The notes: generated by a model from the letters alone, not told the origin. DNA of 64,000 nt from Bacillota bacterium (GCA_023390115.1 JAEWDM010000006.1:1-64000); one strand, 5' to 3'. Positions 7,862 through 17,086 are shown, numbered from the stretch's first letter. Made by a program: numbers and translations.

Positions 7862-9100
7862 ATGAAGCTTACGTGTGTTAAAGTGAATGGATACAAGAAT
7901 TTAGTCAATTGTGAATATAATATGGATAGCTTTAATGTTTTGATTGGTGCCAACAACAGCGGAAAGTCAAACTTGCTGGAGATTTTCGGCTTTCTTGATG
8001 CACTGCTGTTTGGCAGCGACAATACAAAGCACGTAATTGCCAGTACAGGAGTTTTTCCGGGCAGGGGATACGTAAAAAGCAAATGCGATAAAAGTGAGAA
8101 GTGCTCAATATCTATAGAGCTGGAGTTTAATGAGGATATAGAGAGCTCAAATTATAGATATTGGTATTTTATTAAATTGGAGTATTTTAAAAAAAGGGTT
8201 TTGAGCAATGATTCAGTAGAGATGGTCGATTACGGGTGGATATCCTCCGAGTATTTAAGGTATAAAAACTCCAAGATGACGGGTATTCCCAAAACCGTTT
8301 TTGAAAGAACCGGGAACGAAATAACCAGGTCGGCTGCGGCGCATAAAATAGAAAAAATAGATGCAAGCGAAGCTGTTGTGGCGCTGATTACTAAGATTAA
8401 AGATATTAGCGACAGCCTTGAAGCAAGCGCAAGAAGAGGGGTCGAGATGATTCAGCTTATCGCCGGAACTCCGGTTCTGTACAGCTCGGCTTACGATATA
8501 AAGAACCAGCCGAAAGGAACCGGTACAGCCAATAAAATGGTAATAAATAACGGCAGAATCTCCGCGGTTGACATAGAGGAAGAGATTGCCAAAATAATTA
8601 ACTCGGAAGATAAGGATTATTTTCAAGAGATTTTAAGCGACATACTGAATATCAAAAAAATTAATGTCCTTTATTTAGGAAAGCAGGGCGCAGGCCCGAT
8701 AGATATCAGGCTTGTAGTTATAGAATTTAATAACGGTATAGCAAGCCAGATAAACGGGCTTTCAGACGGTACGGCAGTTGCGTTGAACCTCATTACCTGC
8801 CTGTTTTCAAATAAATATCCTGTTATAGCCATTGAGGAGCTTGAAAACTCAATACACCCAAGGCTTCTTAAAAAGCTTATCCGCCTCATTAAAAATAATT
8901 TTTCGCATGTACAGGTGATTTTAACGACTCATTCTCCCGTTTTGCTTGGAATGGTACAGCTCGACGAGGTGAGCATAATCACGAATAAAGAAAACGGAGA
9001 AGCAAGAATTGAAAGAGTCAAGGATAAGAAGGAGCTGGTAAAAAAGCTGTCCGGGCCGTTTTCCAGCTTTAGCGATATTTTTTACATTTCAGAGGAATAA
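7862..9100 (+). CDS. OLD/RecF-like AAA ATPase (defence-module type), copy 1
   Basis: A 412-residue ABC-class ATPase of the AAA_15/AAA_21 group. Walker A is GANNSGKSN at about residues 29-37; the signature-like LSDGTAVALNLI is near 300; Walker B VIAIEELENSIHP has a catalytic glutamate; the H-loop is ILTTHSPVLL. The region between holds the usual helical insertion. No nuclease domain is fused. Instead the next gene, three bases downstream, encodes a small Toprim-like protein. This gene order (ATPase then separate Toprim effector) resembles the PARIS anti-phage system in logic, but the partner is not DUF4435. ATG 7862 follows AAAAAGAGG. The pair is bracketed by a PadR locus upstream and a terminator downstream, consistent with an acquired cassette. 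The ATPase fold is sure; the defence role is inference. Confidence 0.82.
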   Translation: MKLTCVKVNGYKNLVNCEYNMDSFNVLIGANNSGKSNLLEIFGFLDALLFGSDNTKHVIASTGVFPGRGYVKSKCDKSEKCSISIELEFNEDIESSNYRYWYFIKLEYFKKRVLSNDSVEMVDYGWISSEYLRYKNSKMTGIPKTVFERTGNEITRSAAAHKIEKIDASEAVVALITKIKDISDSLEASARRGVEMIQLIAGTPVLYSSAYDIKNQPKGTGTANKMVINNGRISAVDIEEEIAKIINSEDKDYFQEILSDILNIKKINVLYLGKQGAGPIDIRLVVIEFNNGIASQINGLSDGTAVALNLITCLFSNKYPVIAIEELENSIHPRLLKKLIRLIKNNFSHVQVILTTHSPVLLGMVQLDEVSIITNKENGEARIERVKDKKELVKKLSGPFSSFSDIFYISEE

Positions 9101-9103
9101 ACT

Positions 9104-9700
9104 ATGGCTGATAAAATTGCTTACTTCATCTTTGAAGGTTATACCGAGGACATATTTTATAAATCTGTGCTGGATAGATACCTGGCTAGAGGAATCCAAA
9201 GAAAATATAAGAACCTTGAAACGGGGTGCGGAATTAACAGGGCTGTTGCCAGCTATCTTTATGATTTTATAAAAAGTAATGCCGGCAAGGTTATCTATTG
9301 TTATGTATTTATTGACCGGGAGGGGCCAAGAAGTAAAATACCTGAATTTAACGGGAAAGCCATTGAGAAAGAGCTGGTTAGGCTCATGGGAAATATCAGT
9401 CTTAACAGAATAGCAAAAATTGAAGCTGTACAGATGATAGAGAGCTGGTTTTTCCATGACCTTCAAGGCATATGCAGACACGTTGGACTGGCCTGCACAA
9501 AAAGCTTACAAAAAACGTACGTCAATCCTGAGCGGTTGAACAGTACAGACTTGTCAAAGCTTTTTTATAAGGGCAAAAAGAACAGGTATTATAAAAAAGG
9601 TGATCTGAAGTTTTTATCGAAGCTGGATATCAATAAAATATACAGCGGGTGCAAGGATTTGAGAGACGGAATACAAATGATAAACGGTGATTTTATATGA
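9104..9700 (+). CDS. Toprim-like DUF4276-type protein, copy 1
   Basis: A 198-residue protein with Toprim-like acidic motifs: FIFEGYTEDIFYKS near the N-terminus (E-G-x-T-E/D), YVFIDREG near residue 68 (equivalent of D-x-D), and QMIESWFF near 108. The same three blocks occur in the protein at 33410-33973 (FIEGTSDDS, LIDLDG, QEMEAWF). This fits DUF4276-type proteins, which pair with OLD-like ATPases. Metal-dependent nuclease activity is possible from the motif set but is not shown. Start ATG 9104 is three bases past the ATPase stop, so the two are coupled. A terminator follows at once. Confidence 0.7.
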   Translation: MADKIAYFIFEGYTEDIFYKSVLDRYLARGIQRKYKNLETGCGINRAVASYLYDFIKSNAGKVIYCYVFIDREGPRSKIPEFNGKAIEKELVRLMGNISLNRIAKIEAVQMIESWFFHDLQGICRHVGLACTKSLQKTYVNPERLNSTDLSKLFYKGKKNRYYKKGDLKFLSKLDINKIYSGCKDLRDGIQMINGDFI

Positions 9701-9722
9701 GCCGGAGCTATGGAACAGGAAA

Positions 9723-9751
9723 GCACTGCCTTTTAGCAGTGTGTTTTTTTA
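9723..9751 (+). terminator. Rho-independent terminator of ATPase/Toprim module
   Basis: CACTGC (9724-9729) pairs with GCAGTG (9736-9741) around CTTTTA, extended by a G-T wobble, and is followed by TGTTTTTTTA. It closes the two-gene module cleanly before the FHA gene. Confidence 0.85.
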
Positions 9752-9876
9752 TGGGTTTCCTTGCTCTTGTTTAAACAAAGTTTAGAAATACCTCTTTTAA
9801 TTTGTGGTAAAATATAATAGGTGTTTCCGTATAGCGCCGCCAGGCGAAAATCAGAGCTGAAAAAGGAGGCTTGTTT

Positions 9877-10326
9877 ATGCCGGCCATAGTATCCTCGATT
9901 TTAAAATATGTGTTTGTTGTTATAATATATCTTTTCATATTTGGTGTAATACGCCTAATCTACCTTGACATAAACTCCATAAATCGCAAAGGGATTGGGA
10001 CGAAGGGACATTATCCCTATATTAAGCTTATTAATATAAGAGAAAATTTGGGATTTAAGGTAGAAGAGACATACCATATCGACAGGGATATTGAAATAGG
10101 GCGTTCTAATAAAAACGGTATTGTAATAAATGATCCGTACATATCGTCAAGACATGCAAGATTTATAGTGAGGGACGGGAAATACTACATTGAAGATCAG
10201 GGGAGTACAAACGGAACTCTGGTAAATGGAATGGCCGCAGGCAGGAAGGAAGTATGCCTTAATGACGGAGACAAAGTCCATATGGGCCAACTGGATTTCC
10301 TTTTCGTGGACAGGCCGTATGTGTAG
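9877..10326 (+). CDS. Membrane-anchored FHA-domain protein
   Basis: A 149-residue protein with one N-terminal membrane helix (about residues 6-28) and a cytosolic forkhead-associated domain (about 65-149). The FHA core is visible: IEIGRSNKNGIVINDPYISSRHARF with the Gly-Arg, Ser and His positions, then GSTNGTLVNG. FHA domains bind phosphothreonine, usually made by PASTA-type Ser/Thr kinases. ATG 9877 follows AAAAGGAGG; the frame opens two codons earlier at a TTG without spacing. It begins an operon with ftsW and a class B PBP, so it probably connects phospho-signalling to cell-wall synthesis. Confidence 0.9.
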   Translation: MPAIVSSILKYVFVVIIYLFIFGVIRLIYLDINSINRKGIGTKGHYPYIKLINIRENLGFKVEETYHIDRDIEIGRSNKNGIVINDPYISSRHARFIVRDGKYYIEDQGSTNGTLVNGMAAGRKEVCLNDGDKVHMGQLDFLFVDRPYV

Positions 10327-10362
10327 AACCTTATAGAAAATATTTTGCCGGGAGGTGAAAAA

Positions 10363-11637
10363 ATGACACGTATTATAAGCTGGAGACAGCCCTTGGGAAT
10401 TCTCATACTGGCGGATGCCGTTATCTTTTCTATGCTGTACCTGCATAAGCAGCCGTACGACTATGCCTTAATACCGATAGGGCTTATGATTGTCTCATTG
10501 GTATGTGCTTCATATCTTATTATAATAAGAAAAGGACTTGGAGACCAGTATTTGTTTCTTGTTGTGGGAATGCTCGCAAGCATAGGATTTGCGATGATTT
10601 ACCGTCTTGACAGGGACTATGGTGTTAAGCAGGCCGTCTGGCTTACTGCGGGAGTAGTATTGTTTTTCCTCGGCTACTGGGTCTATATAAAAATTCAGAT
10701 GTGGGACAGGCTGCTGTTTTACTATATGGCTTTCTCGGTACTTCTATTTTCCGCAACACTGATTTTAGGCAAAAATATTAAGGGTGCTACTAACTGGATA
10801 GTTATAGGGAACCAGACCTTTCAACCCTCCGAGCTTATCAGGATCCTTTTTATATTCTCACTCGCGTGCTTTTTTAAAGGATCACAGCAGTTTATACATA
10901 ATAACTGCCGTATAGAATTAAATTGGCACAGAACAGTCAAAAGAGCCGCAATAGCCATAATGGCATATACATTTATAGGCTTTCTCATACTGCAGAGAGA
11001 CTGGGGCTCGGCTATGCTGTTTTTTATGATATACTTTGCCATGCTGTATATATTTGACGGCGGCTGGAGATTTCTTGCCTTAAATACCGGCGCTGCCATT
11101 GCAGGGGCAGTGGGAGGCTTTCTGCTGCTTTATCATATACGGGTCAGGGTGGATACATGGATCAATCCATGGCCTCATATAGCGGACAAGGGCTATCAGA
11201 TTACCCAGTCGCTGTTTGCAATAGCCGCGGGCGGTTTTTTCGGTACAGGACTGGGAATGGGAAAGCCGGAATTTATACCTGAGGTAAACACCGACTTTAT
11301 TTTCTCGGCTATATGTGAGGAAATGGGAATTTTAGGCGGGGTTGCGGTGGTGCTTTTATATTTCATATTGACATACAGGGGCTTTAAAATTGCTCTTACC
11401 GTAAAGGACATTTTTAAAAAGGCCGTTGCACTTGGTATAACATCTATGTTCGGATTTCAAACCTTTATAATAATAGGGGGAGTAATAAAGCTTATTCCAC
11501 TCACGGGAATAACGCTTCCATTTATAAGCTATGGAGGAAGCTCGCTGACAACAAGCTTTATTGCTCTGGGAATCCTTCAGGCTATCTCAGCGGGGGATTA
11601 TGGGGAAACGGAGGAGCAGGCCGGTGAAGGAGAATAA
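10363..11637 (+). CDS. ftsW: FtsW/RodA/SpoVE-family glycosyltransferase
   Basis: A 424-residue SEDS-family membrane protein with about ten helices, which polymerises lipid II into glycan strands at the septum, side wall or spore septum with a partner PBP. Family blocks include KNIKGATNWI, QPSELIRILFIFSLA, LILQRDWGSAMLFF, and the C-terminal GGVIKLIPLTGITLPFISYGGSS. ATG 10363 follows GGGAGGTGAAAAA. It overlaps the start of the PBP gene. The motif cannot separate FtsW, RodA and SpoVE; the partner order FHA-SEDS-PBP recurs in Clostridia. Confidence 0.88.
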   Translation: MTRIISWRQPLGILILADAVIFSMLYLHKQPYDYALIPIGLMIVSLVCASYLIIIRKGLGDQYLFLVVGMLASIGFAMIYRLDRDYGVKQAVWLTAGVVLFFLGYWVYIKIQMWDRLLFYYMAFSVLLFSATLILGKNIKGATNWIVIGNQTFQPSELIRILFIFSLACFFKGSQQFIHNNCRIELNWHRTVKRAAIAIMAYTFIGFLILQRDWGSAMLFFMIYFAMLYIFDGGWRFLALNTGAAIAGAVGGFLLLYHIRVRVDTWINPWPHIADKGYQITQSLFAIAAGGFFGTGLGMGKPEFIPEVNTDFIFSAICEEMGILGGVAVVLLYFILTYRGFKIALTVKDIFKKAVALGITSMFGFQTFIIIGGVIKLIPLTGITLPFISYGGSSLTTSFIALGILQAISAGDYGETEEQAGEGE

Positions 11638-13033
11638 AAGGATAGTCCATATGCTCATTGCTGTGTGTATACTGTTCTTAAGCCTTGTGGTGTATTTAAC
11701 GTATTTTGAGTTGTTCTGGAAGAGCAGCATTGCTGCAAATTCATATAACCGCAGGCAGTGGGACAGGGAGGAAAGGGTTCTGAGGGGAAGCGTACTGGAC
11801 AGAAACGGTACTGTGCTGGCCAAAAGTGAGAAGCAGCAGGATGGGCAGCAAAGGATATACCCCTTCGGAAATTTATACAGCCATATAATAGGCTATAACT
11901 CAAGGTCTTACGGAAGAACTCTTATTGAGGCTTCATATAATAACGAGCTTTTAGGGCTGGGAGAATTGAGCTATGTCTTCGGCGGGGGCTTAGGGCAGGA
12001 GGGCGAGTATGGAAATGATCTGTATCTTACTATTGATCACAACCTTCAGGCTAAGGCCAAAGAGCTTCTTAACGGAAAAAGAGGAGCCGTTGTAGCTATG
12101 GTACCCAAGACGGGCGAAATACTGGCTATGTTCAGCAATCCGTCCTTTGACCCCAACAGCAAAAGCCTTTCCGAAAACTGGCAGGAGCTGGTGGAGTCGG
12201 AGGAAAGCCCGTTTTTGCCACGCGCGACACAGGGGCTTTATACGGCCGGCTCGACCTTTAAGGTGGTTATAAGTGCTTCTGCAATAGAAAACGGACTTGA
12301 CAGGCAAAAATTTGAGGATAAGGGAACGATAACAATTGACGGAAAGGAATTTAAAAATTCGGGAGGAAAGTCCAATGGAGCGATTGATCTGGAAAAAGCA
12401 CTTGCGGTGTCCAGCAACGTTGTATTTTCCCAGCTTGGAGTAACTCTGGGGGAAAGAAAGCTTAAGGATATAGCCGAAAGGTTCGGAGTGGGGAAGGGTA
12501 TGGATCTGGGAATACCCTTTAGTAAAAGTGTTTTTTCATATAAGGATATGAGCAAGGCAGACATGGCGGCTGTGGGGATAGGGCAGGGAAAGATTCTGGT
12601 TACTCCCCTTCATATGGCGATGATAACCTCATGCATAGCAAATGACGGTGCAATGATGAAGCCGTACCTGGTAAAAAGCGAGGAATCGCACGAGGGAAGG
12701 GAGATAAAGGCCTGGAAGCCTGAAATGCTTTATAATGTCCTATCTGAGGAAACCTCGGATAAGCTTAAGGATATGATGAGACAGGTTGTGGCATCGGGTA
12801 CCGGTAAAAACGCTGCAATAAAGGGGATTGCTGTTGCAGGCAAGACGGGGACTGCTGAAAATGAGCTGACACAGAAGGAAAAAAACAAGGAGCATAACTG
12901 GTTTATAGGGTTTGCTCCGGTAAAGGAGCCTCAAATAGCCGTAGCTGTGATTCTTGAATACAACGGCTCAACAGGAGGGGAGGCGGCAGCTCCCATAGCC
13001 AGAGAGCTTATAAGGGCATGGGTAAACAAATAA
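11624..13033 (+). CDS. pbpA: Class B penicillin-binding protein (PbpA-like)
   Basis: A transpeptidase of about 469 residues with one N-terminal membrane helix (LIAVCILFLSLVVYLTYF) and a penicillin-binding domain. The catalytic motifs are all present: GSTFKVV (S-x-x-K), SSNVV (S-x-N) and AGKTGTAE (K-T-G). It crosslinks peptidoglycan with the SEDS protein encoded just upstream. GTG 11624 was chosen because ACGGAGGAG lies nine bases before it. An ATG at 11600, also inside ftsW, is the alternative and would add eight residues (MGKRRSRP). The overlap with ftsW implies translational coupling. Confidence 0.9.
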   Translation: MKENKRIVHMLIAVCILFLSLVVYLTYFELFWKSSIAANSYNRRQWDREERVLRGSVLDRNGTVLAKSEKQQDGQQRIYPFGNLYSHIIGYNSRSYGRTLIEASYNNELLGLGELSYVFGGGLGQEGEYGNDLYLTIDHNLQAKAKELLNGKRGAVVAMVPKTGEILAMFSNPSFDPNSKSLSENWQELVESEESPFLPRATQGLYTAGSTFKVVISASAIENGLDRQKFEDKGTITIDGKEFKNSGGKSNGAIDLEKALAVSSNVVFSQLGVTLGERKLKDIAERFGVGKGMDLGIPFSKSVFSYKDMSKADMAAVGIGQGKILVTPLHMAMITSCIANDGAMMKPYLVKSEESHEGREIKAWKPEMLYNVLSEETSDKLKDMMRQVVASGTGKNAAIKGIAVAGKTGTAENELTQKEKNKEHNWFIGFAPVKEPQIAVAVILEYNGSTGGEAAAPIARELIRAWVNK

Positions 13034-13095
13034 GGCTTGTTTAAAAAAGATTCGGAAAGCTGCAAACAAAATTTACAACAAAATTTATTAAACCA

Positions 13096-13124
13096 TTGAC
13101 AGTGGATATTATTTGTAATATTAT
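13096..13124 (+). promoter_or_regulatory. Sigma-A promoter of zinc-ribbon gene
   Basis: TTGACA at 13096-13101, 17-base spacer, TATTAT at 13119-13124, about 90 bases before the ATG of the zinc-ribbon protein. Confidence 0.75.
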
Positions 13125-13214
13125 ATAAATGCTTATGTTGTCGGTTGAATTAACCGGTGCTTGTATAATAATTTATGTATATGCTTTGAGTATATTAAAG
13201 TGAGGCGACAAATT

Positions 13215-13502
13215 ATGTTTGAAGACAAAATCCTTGTTTGTAAGGATTGTTCCAGAGAATTTGTTTTTACTGCCCGTGAGCAGGAATTTTATCAGTCCAA
13301 AGGGTTTCAGAATGAGCCCTTAAGGTGCAAGGAATGCAGAGATCTTAAGAAATCTCAGTTTGGCAGGGATTCTTCTGTCAAAAGAGAAAGGGAAATGTAC
13401 GATGCAGTTTGCTCCGAATGCGGAAGAGAAACTAAGATTCCCTTTAAGCCTCATCTGGATAAGCCGGTTTATTGCAGTGAATGTTTTTCAAAACGCAAAT
13501 AA
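13215..13502 (+). CDS. Small zinc-ribbon protein
   Basis: A 95-residue cytosolic protein with two zinc ribbons. The first is CKDCSREFVFTAREQEFY...LRCKEC, matching the probable zinc-ribbon domain family (zinc_ribbon_15 or zf-trcl group) common in Clostridia. The second is CSECGRETKIPFKP...YCSEC, a form also seen in CxxC-x-CxxC proteins of unknown function. ATG 13215 was chosen over upstream codons because family members start MFEDK/MYQDK-like just before the first CxxC. The RBS, GTGAGGCG, is weak. It has its own promoter. No function is known; nucleic-acid binding is a guess. Confidence 0.75.
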   Translation: MFEDKILVCKDCSREFVFTAREQEFYQSKGFQNEPLRCKECRDLKKSQFGRDSSVKREREMYDAVCSECGRETKIPFKPHLDKPVYCSECFSKRK

Positions 13503-13568
13503 ATATATATAGTTGTACTATCTAAAGTGCCAGCCTCGGATACATAATTGTATTCGGGGCTTATATTA

Positions 13569-13877
13569 TGTGGATAACTTTTTTGGAACACTGATTTGCA
13601 TAATATTGGCAACCTGCACTTTTGGCCGGAATGGGATTCAAGCTTATATAATATGCCTCAATTCCTTTGCTTGCAATAGATTTGGGATTTAGGCAGTATT
13701 TGTCGTAATGTGGGACAAATGTTCCGGAGTATACATAACGACAAGATTTTATTGATTAAAAATTGGTGCCATATCCACATGTCAAACAGGCTTAAATAAG
13801 TTATTCACAGATTTATGCACATTATCCACAGGCGTTATATTCACAAAACACACGTTTTGTGGGATATGTGTGGATAT
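13569..13877. other. Cluster of DnaA-box-like sequences in a gene-free region
   Basis: The 684-base gap 13503-14186 has no credible gene. Within 310 bases it holds seven DnaA-box-like nonamers: perfect TTATCCACA at 13822-13830 and, reversed, at 13569-13577; one-mismatch copies ATATCCACA 13771-13779, TTATTCACA 13801-13809, TTATGCACA 13813-13821 and reversed ATATCCACA at 13869-13877; and a two-mismatch ATATTCACA 13837-13845. Three copies are nearly head-to-tail at 13801-13830, spaced 12 and 9 bases. The setting (zinc-ribbon gene and hpf, no dnaA, dnaN or rpmH) does not look like a standard oriC. A DnaA-binding or titration cluster is the best reading. Confidence 0.6.
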
Positions 13878-14186
13878 GGCCTCCGAGCAGTTGAAAAAAG
13901 GAGCGTTGAAGGACAAGCAAATCTTTTGTTAATACTATGTAAATTAATTATTAAAATGAGAGCTTCAAGCTTATTCTTTTTCTTAAAGAAGGATTTGTTT
14001 TGGAAATGTAGAATAATACTATAGTATGGATATTCTTAAATGCCAAAGCTTGAGGAAGAATATAACTTCTGTTTGAGCAGACATGCTTTGGGTAAGAATA
14101 TTAGTAATTCTTAATCATGAAGTGCTGTAAGGCTCTTCTGACAAATTATGAACTTACTTTATGACGCGAAAGGGGCTGTGACATTT

Positions 14187-14717
14187 ATGAAATTCATAGT
14201 TAGCGGTAAAAACATTGAGGTAACTGAGGCTTTAAAAGGAAGAGTAATGAAAAAGATGGGAAAGCTTGAGAAGTTTTTCAATCCCGACACAGAGGTACAT
14301 GTTACCATGAGCGTTCAGAAAAGCAGACAAATTATAGAGGTTACCATCCCCTTTAATGGAGTAGTGCTCAGGGCTGAAGAAGTAAACGACGATATGTACG
14401 CTTCTATTGACAAGGCGATTGATGTGCTTGAAAGGCAGATAAGAAAAAATAAGACAAGGCTTGAGAAAAAGCTTCACGAGGACGCTTTCTCGGACGAAAA
14501 TTTCTCGATTCCCGGGGATATACCCGAAGAGCACGAGTTTAAGATTGTACGCTCAAAGAAGTTTGCATTTAAGCCCATGGTAGTTGAGGAAGCGATTCTT
14601 CAGATGAATTTGCTGGGCCACCAGTTTTTCATGTTTTCAAACGGGGAAACAAACAAAGTAAATGTGGTCTATAAGAGAAAGGACGGGAATTATGGGCTTA
14701 TAGAGCCTGAATTCTAG
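14187..14717 (+). CDS. hpf: Ribosome hibernation promoting factor, long form
   Basis: A 176-residue long-type HPF (RaiA/YvyD family), which drives 70S ribosome dimerisation into 100S particles in stationary phase. The N-terminal domain starts MKFIVSGKNIEVTEALK with KKMGKLEKFF, and the C-terminal dimerisation domain starts near residue 120 (FKIVRSKKFAFKPMVVEEAILQMNLLGHQFFMF). ATG 14187 follows AAAGGGGCTGTG; the frame extends 13 codons upstream without RBS support. It is single, closed by the terminator at 14766-14800. Confidence 0.93.
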   Translation: MKFIVSGKNIEVTEALKGRVMKKMGKLEKFFNPDTEVHVTMSVQKSRQIIEVTIPFNGVVLRAEEVNDDMYASIDKAIDVLERQIRKNKTRLEKKLHEDAFSDENFSIPGDIPEEHEFKIVRSKKFAFKPMVVEEAILQMNLLGHQFFMFSNGETNKVNVVYKRKDGNYGLIEPEF

Positions 14718-14765
14718 CGCTTTTTAACACCGCACAACTTTTTTTAAGAATAAATATTCGTAAGC

Positions 14766-14800
14766 AAAAAGTGCCGCATAGTCATTGATGCGGCATTTTT
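14766..14800 (+). terminator. Rho-independent terminator after hpf
   Basis: TGCCGCAT (14772-14779) pairs with ATGCGGCA (14788-14795), flanked by AAAAAG before and TTTTT after. The A-rich left flank lets it work on both strands. Confidence 0.85.
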
Positions 14801-14885
14801 GATATATATATGCGGGTTGTAAACCATGCGTGCATTTGATACAATAAAAACAAATTTTTTATAATTTACGGAGCTTTTTGCAATT

Positions 14886-17042
14886 ATGAAGGGAATTGAT
14901 TCTATACCGCAAAACGAGCTGGAGACACTGCAAAAATATTTTGGGTACACCTCTTTCAGAAGGGGCCAGGAGGAAATTATACGGAGCATACTTGCAGGCA
15001 GGGATACCGTGGGCATAATGCCGACAGGGGGAGGCAAATCTCTTTGCTATCAGATCCCTGCGCTTATGCTGCCCGGAGTGACTCTTGTCATTTCCCCTCT
15101 TATTTCCCTTATGAAGGATCAGGTTGACTCACTAAGCCAGTTAAAAGTACCTTCTGCATATATAAACAGCTCCCTTGGCTGGAGTGATATTGAATACAAT
15201 CTCTACCTTGCGTCCAAGGGAGAATTCAAGCTTGTGTATATCGCGCCCGAAAGGCTTGAGTCGGAAAGCTTTATGAGTGTTTTAAAGGGTATGAATGTTT
15301 CACTTTTAGCTGTTGACGAGGCCCATTGTGTTTCACAGTGGGGGCATGATTTCAGGCCCAGCTATCTTTCCATAGCAAGGCTTATGGACAGGATGGATTC
15401 ACGGCCTGTTGTTGCTGCGTTTACAGCCACCGCAACCGAGCAGGTAAAGCAGGATATAATAGACCAGCTGTGCCTGCGCGGCCCAAACACCTACGTAACC
15501 GGTTTCAACCGTGAAAACCTTTTTTTTTCGGTGGTAAAGGGGGAGGACAAGCTTCAGTATATTGTTGATTATTTGAACTCCTGCGGGGGACAGCCGGGTA
15601 TTATATACGCAGCCACGCGCAAGGAAGTGGACAGGATTTTTGAGCTGCTGTGCAAAAAGGGCTTTAAAGCAGGCAAATATCATGCCGGACTGAGCGATTC
15701 CGAAAGAAGCCGCACACAAAATGCATTTTCTTATGACGATATACGTGTAATGGTTGCCACGAACGCTTTCGGTATGGGAATAGATAAATCCAATGTACGC
15801 TTTGTAATCCATTTCAACATGCCTAAAAATATGGAGGCATATTATCAGGAGGCGGGCCGTGCAGGCCGTGATGGTGACCGCGCGGAATGTATCCTTTTAT
15901 ATAGCCCTTCCGATATACATATACAGAAATTTCTAATAGGGCAGGGGACGCAGTCTCATGAAAGGAAGGCCGCCGAGTACTCCAAGCTGCAGGATATGGC
16001 TGATTACTGTCATACCTCCGTGTGCCTCAGAAAATATATTCTTGAGTATTTCGGAGAGGGGGACGCTGATAAGGAATGCGGTAATTGCAGCAACTGCGCA
16101 GATGAGAGCGAGCTGTCGGACATAACGACGGAGGTTCAGAAAATTCTTTCCTGTGTGAAGAGAATGGGAGAGCAATATGGGGCGAACCTGACGGCGAATG
16201 TTTTAAAGGGATCGAACAATAAAAAGGTATTTCAATTAGGGTTTGAAAAGCTTTCTACGTACGGAATAATGAGGGAGTATACCTTGAGTGAGCTTGTCGG
16301 ACTCATTAATCTGCTTGCCGCGGAGGAATATTTATATGTTGCCGAGGGAGCTTATCCTGTCGTGAGATTGGGAAGAAGAGCTCTGCCTGTTCTTAAGGGG
16401 CAGGAGAGGGTTATGAGGAAAATCAGAAGAAGAGTGAAGGAAGAGCCGCAGACTGCCAACAGAGAGCTTTTCGATCTTCTTAAGGGCCTGCGCAGGCAAA
16501 TTGCGCATGAACAGAATGTACCTCCGTATATTATTTTCAATGACAGCACACTCAGAGAGATGAGCACATTATATCCTGTTGACTATAGCGGGATGATGAG
16601 GATAAATGGGGTGGGACAGAGTAGATTTGAGAAATATGGAAATCAGTTCATGGAGGCTATAGCGGATTTTTGCGCACAAAGAGGAATTTCTCCGGCGGCT
16701 GCCGCAGGTTCATGCCCCACCCGCAGGACTTCGGCAGGAGCCGGAGTAACTGCAAGCCATTTGCAGACTTACGAATTATATTCTCAGGGCAAAAGCCCGG
16801 AGGAAATAGCTGGGCTCAGGGAGCTGACGCTGAACACAGTAGAGGATCACATCATTCAATGCGGAAACGAGGGCAAGACTATTGCATGGGACAAATTTTT
16901 CACCTGCGATCAGGAGTCACTGGTGCTTGATGCCGTCCGGCAGGCGGGCGTTCAGAGGCTCAGACCCATAAAGGACCTGATTCCTTATGATATAAGCTAT
17001 TTCATAATAAAGGCTGTGCTTTGCAAGAACAGGCTGTTATAA
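14886..17042 (+). CDS. recQ: ATP-dependent DNA helicase RecQ
   Basis: A 718-residue 3'-5' superfamily II helicase used in recombination and repair. Motif I MPTGGGKSLCYQ (about 42-53), motif II VDEAHC, the RecQ aromatic loop CVSQWGHDFRPSY, and motif VI QEAGRAGRDG are visible. The zinc-binding RecQ-Ct segment has cysteines in CHTSVCLRKY...CGNCSNC. An RQC winged helix follows, then an HRDC domain (about 530-600: ELFDLLKGLRRQIAHEQNVPPYIIF) and a C-terminal HTH_40-like helix-turn-helix (about 620-700, ELYSQGKSPEEIAG). ATG 14886 follows ACGGAGC. Complete and of the length expected for a RecQ with the extra HTH domain. Confidence 0.95.
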   Translation: MKGIDSIPQNELETLQKYFGYTSFRRGQEEIIRSILAGRDTVGIMPTGGGKSLCYQIPALMLPGVTLVISPLISLMKDQVDSLSQLKVPSAYINSSLGWSDIEYNLYLASKGEFKLVYIAPERLESESFMSVLKGMNVSLLAVDEAHCVSQWGHDFRPSYLSIARLMDRMDSRPVVAAFTATATEQVKQDIIDQLCLRGPNTYVTGFNRENLFFSVVKGEDKLQYIVDYLNSCGGQPGIIYAATRKEVDRIFELLCKKGFKAGKYHAGLSDSERSRTQNAFSYDDIRVMVATNAFGMGIDKSNVRFVIHFNMPKNMEAYYQEAGRAGRDGDRAECILLYSPSDIHIQKFLIGQGTQSHERKAAEYSKLQDMADYCHTSVCLRKYILEYFGEGDADKECGNCSNCADESELSDITTEVQKILSCVKRMGEQYGANLTANVLKGSNNKKVFQLGFEKLSTYGIMREYTLSELVGLINLLAAEEYLYVAEGAYPVVRLGRRALPVLKGQERVMRKIRRRVKEEPQTANRELFDLLKGLRRQIAHEQNVPPYIIFNDSTLREMSTLYPVDYSGMMRINGVGQSRFEKYGNQFMEAIADFCAQRGISPAAAAGSCPTRRTSAGAGVTASHLQTYELYSQGKSPEEIAGLRELTLNTVEDHIIQCGNEGKTIAWDKFFTCDQESLVLDAVRQAGVQRLRPIKDLIPYDISYFIIKAVLCKNRLL

Positions 17043-17086
17043 ATAATTTCTGAAAATTGCCATATAATTTATGCAGGAGGTGTTTT

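Noticed and set aside
7862..9700. Canonical PARIS system
   Set aside because: The effector lacks DUF4435 features; only the ATPase plus Toprim logic is similar.
13815..14024. Plus-strand 69-codon ORF in the DnaA-box region
   Set aside because: No RBS, no family resemblance, and it runs over the DnaA boxes.
13503..14186. Chromosomal replication origin
   Set aside because: DnaA boxes are present, but dnaA, dnaN, rpmH or similar neighbours are absent.
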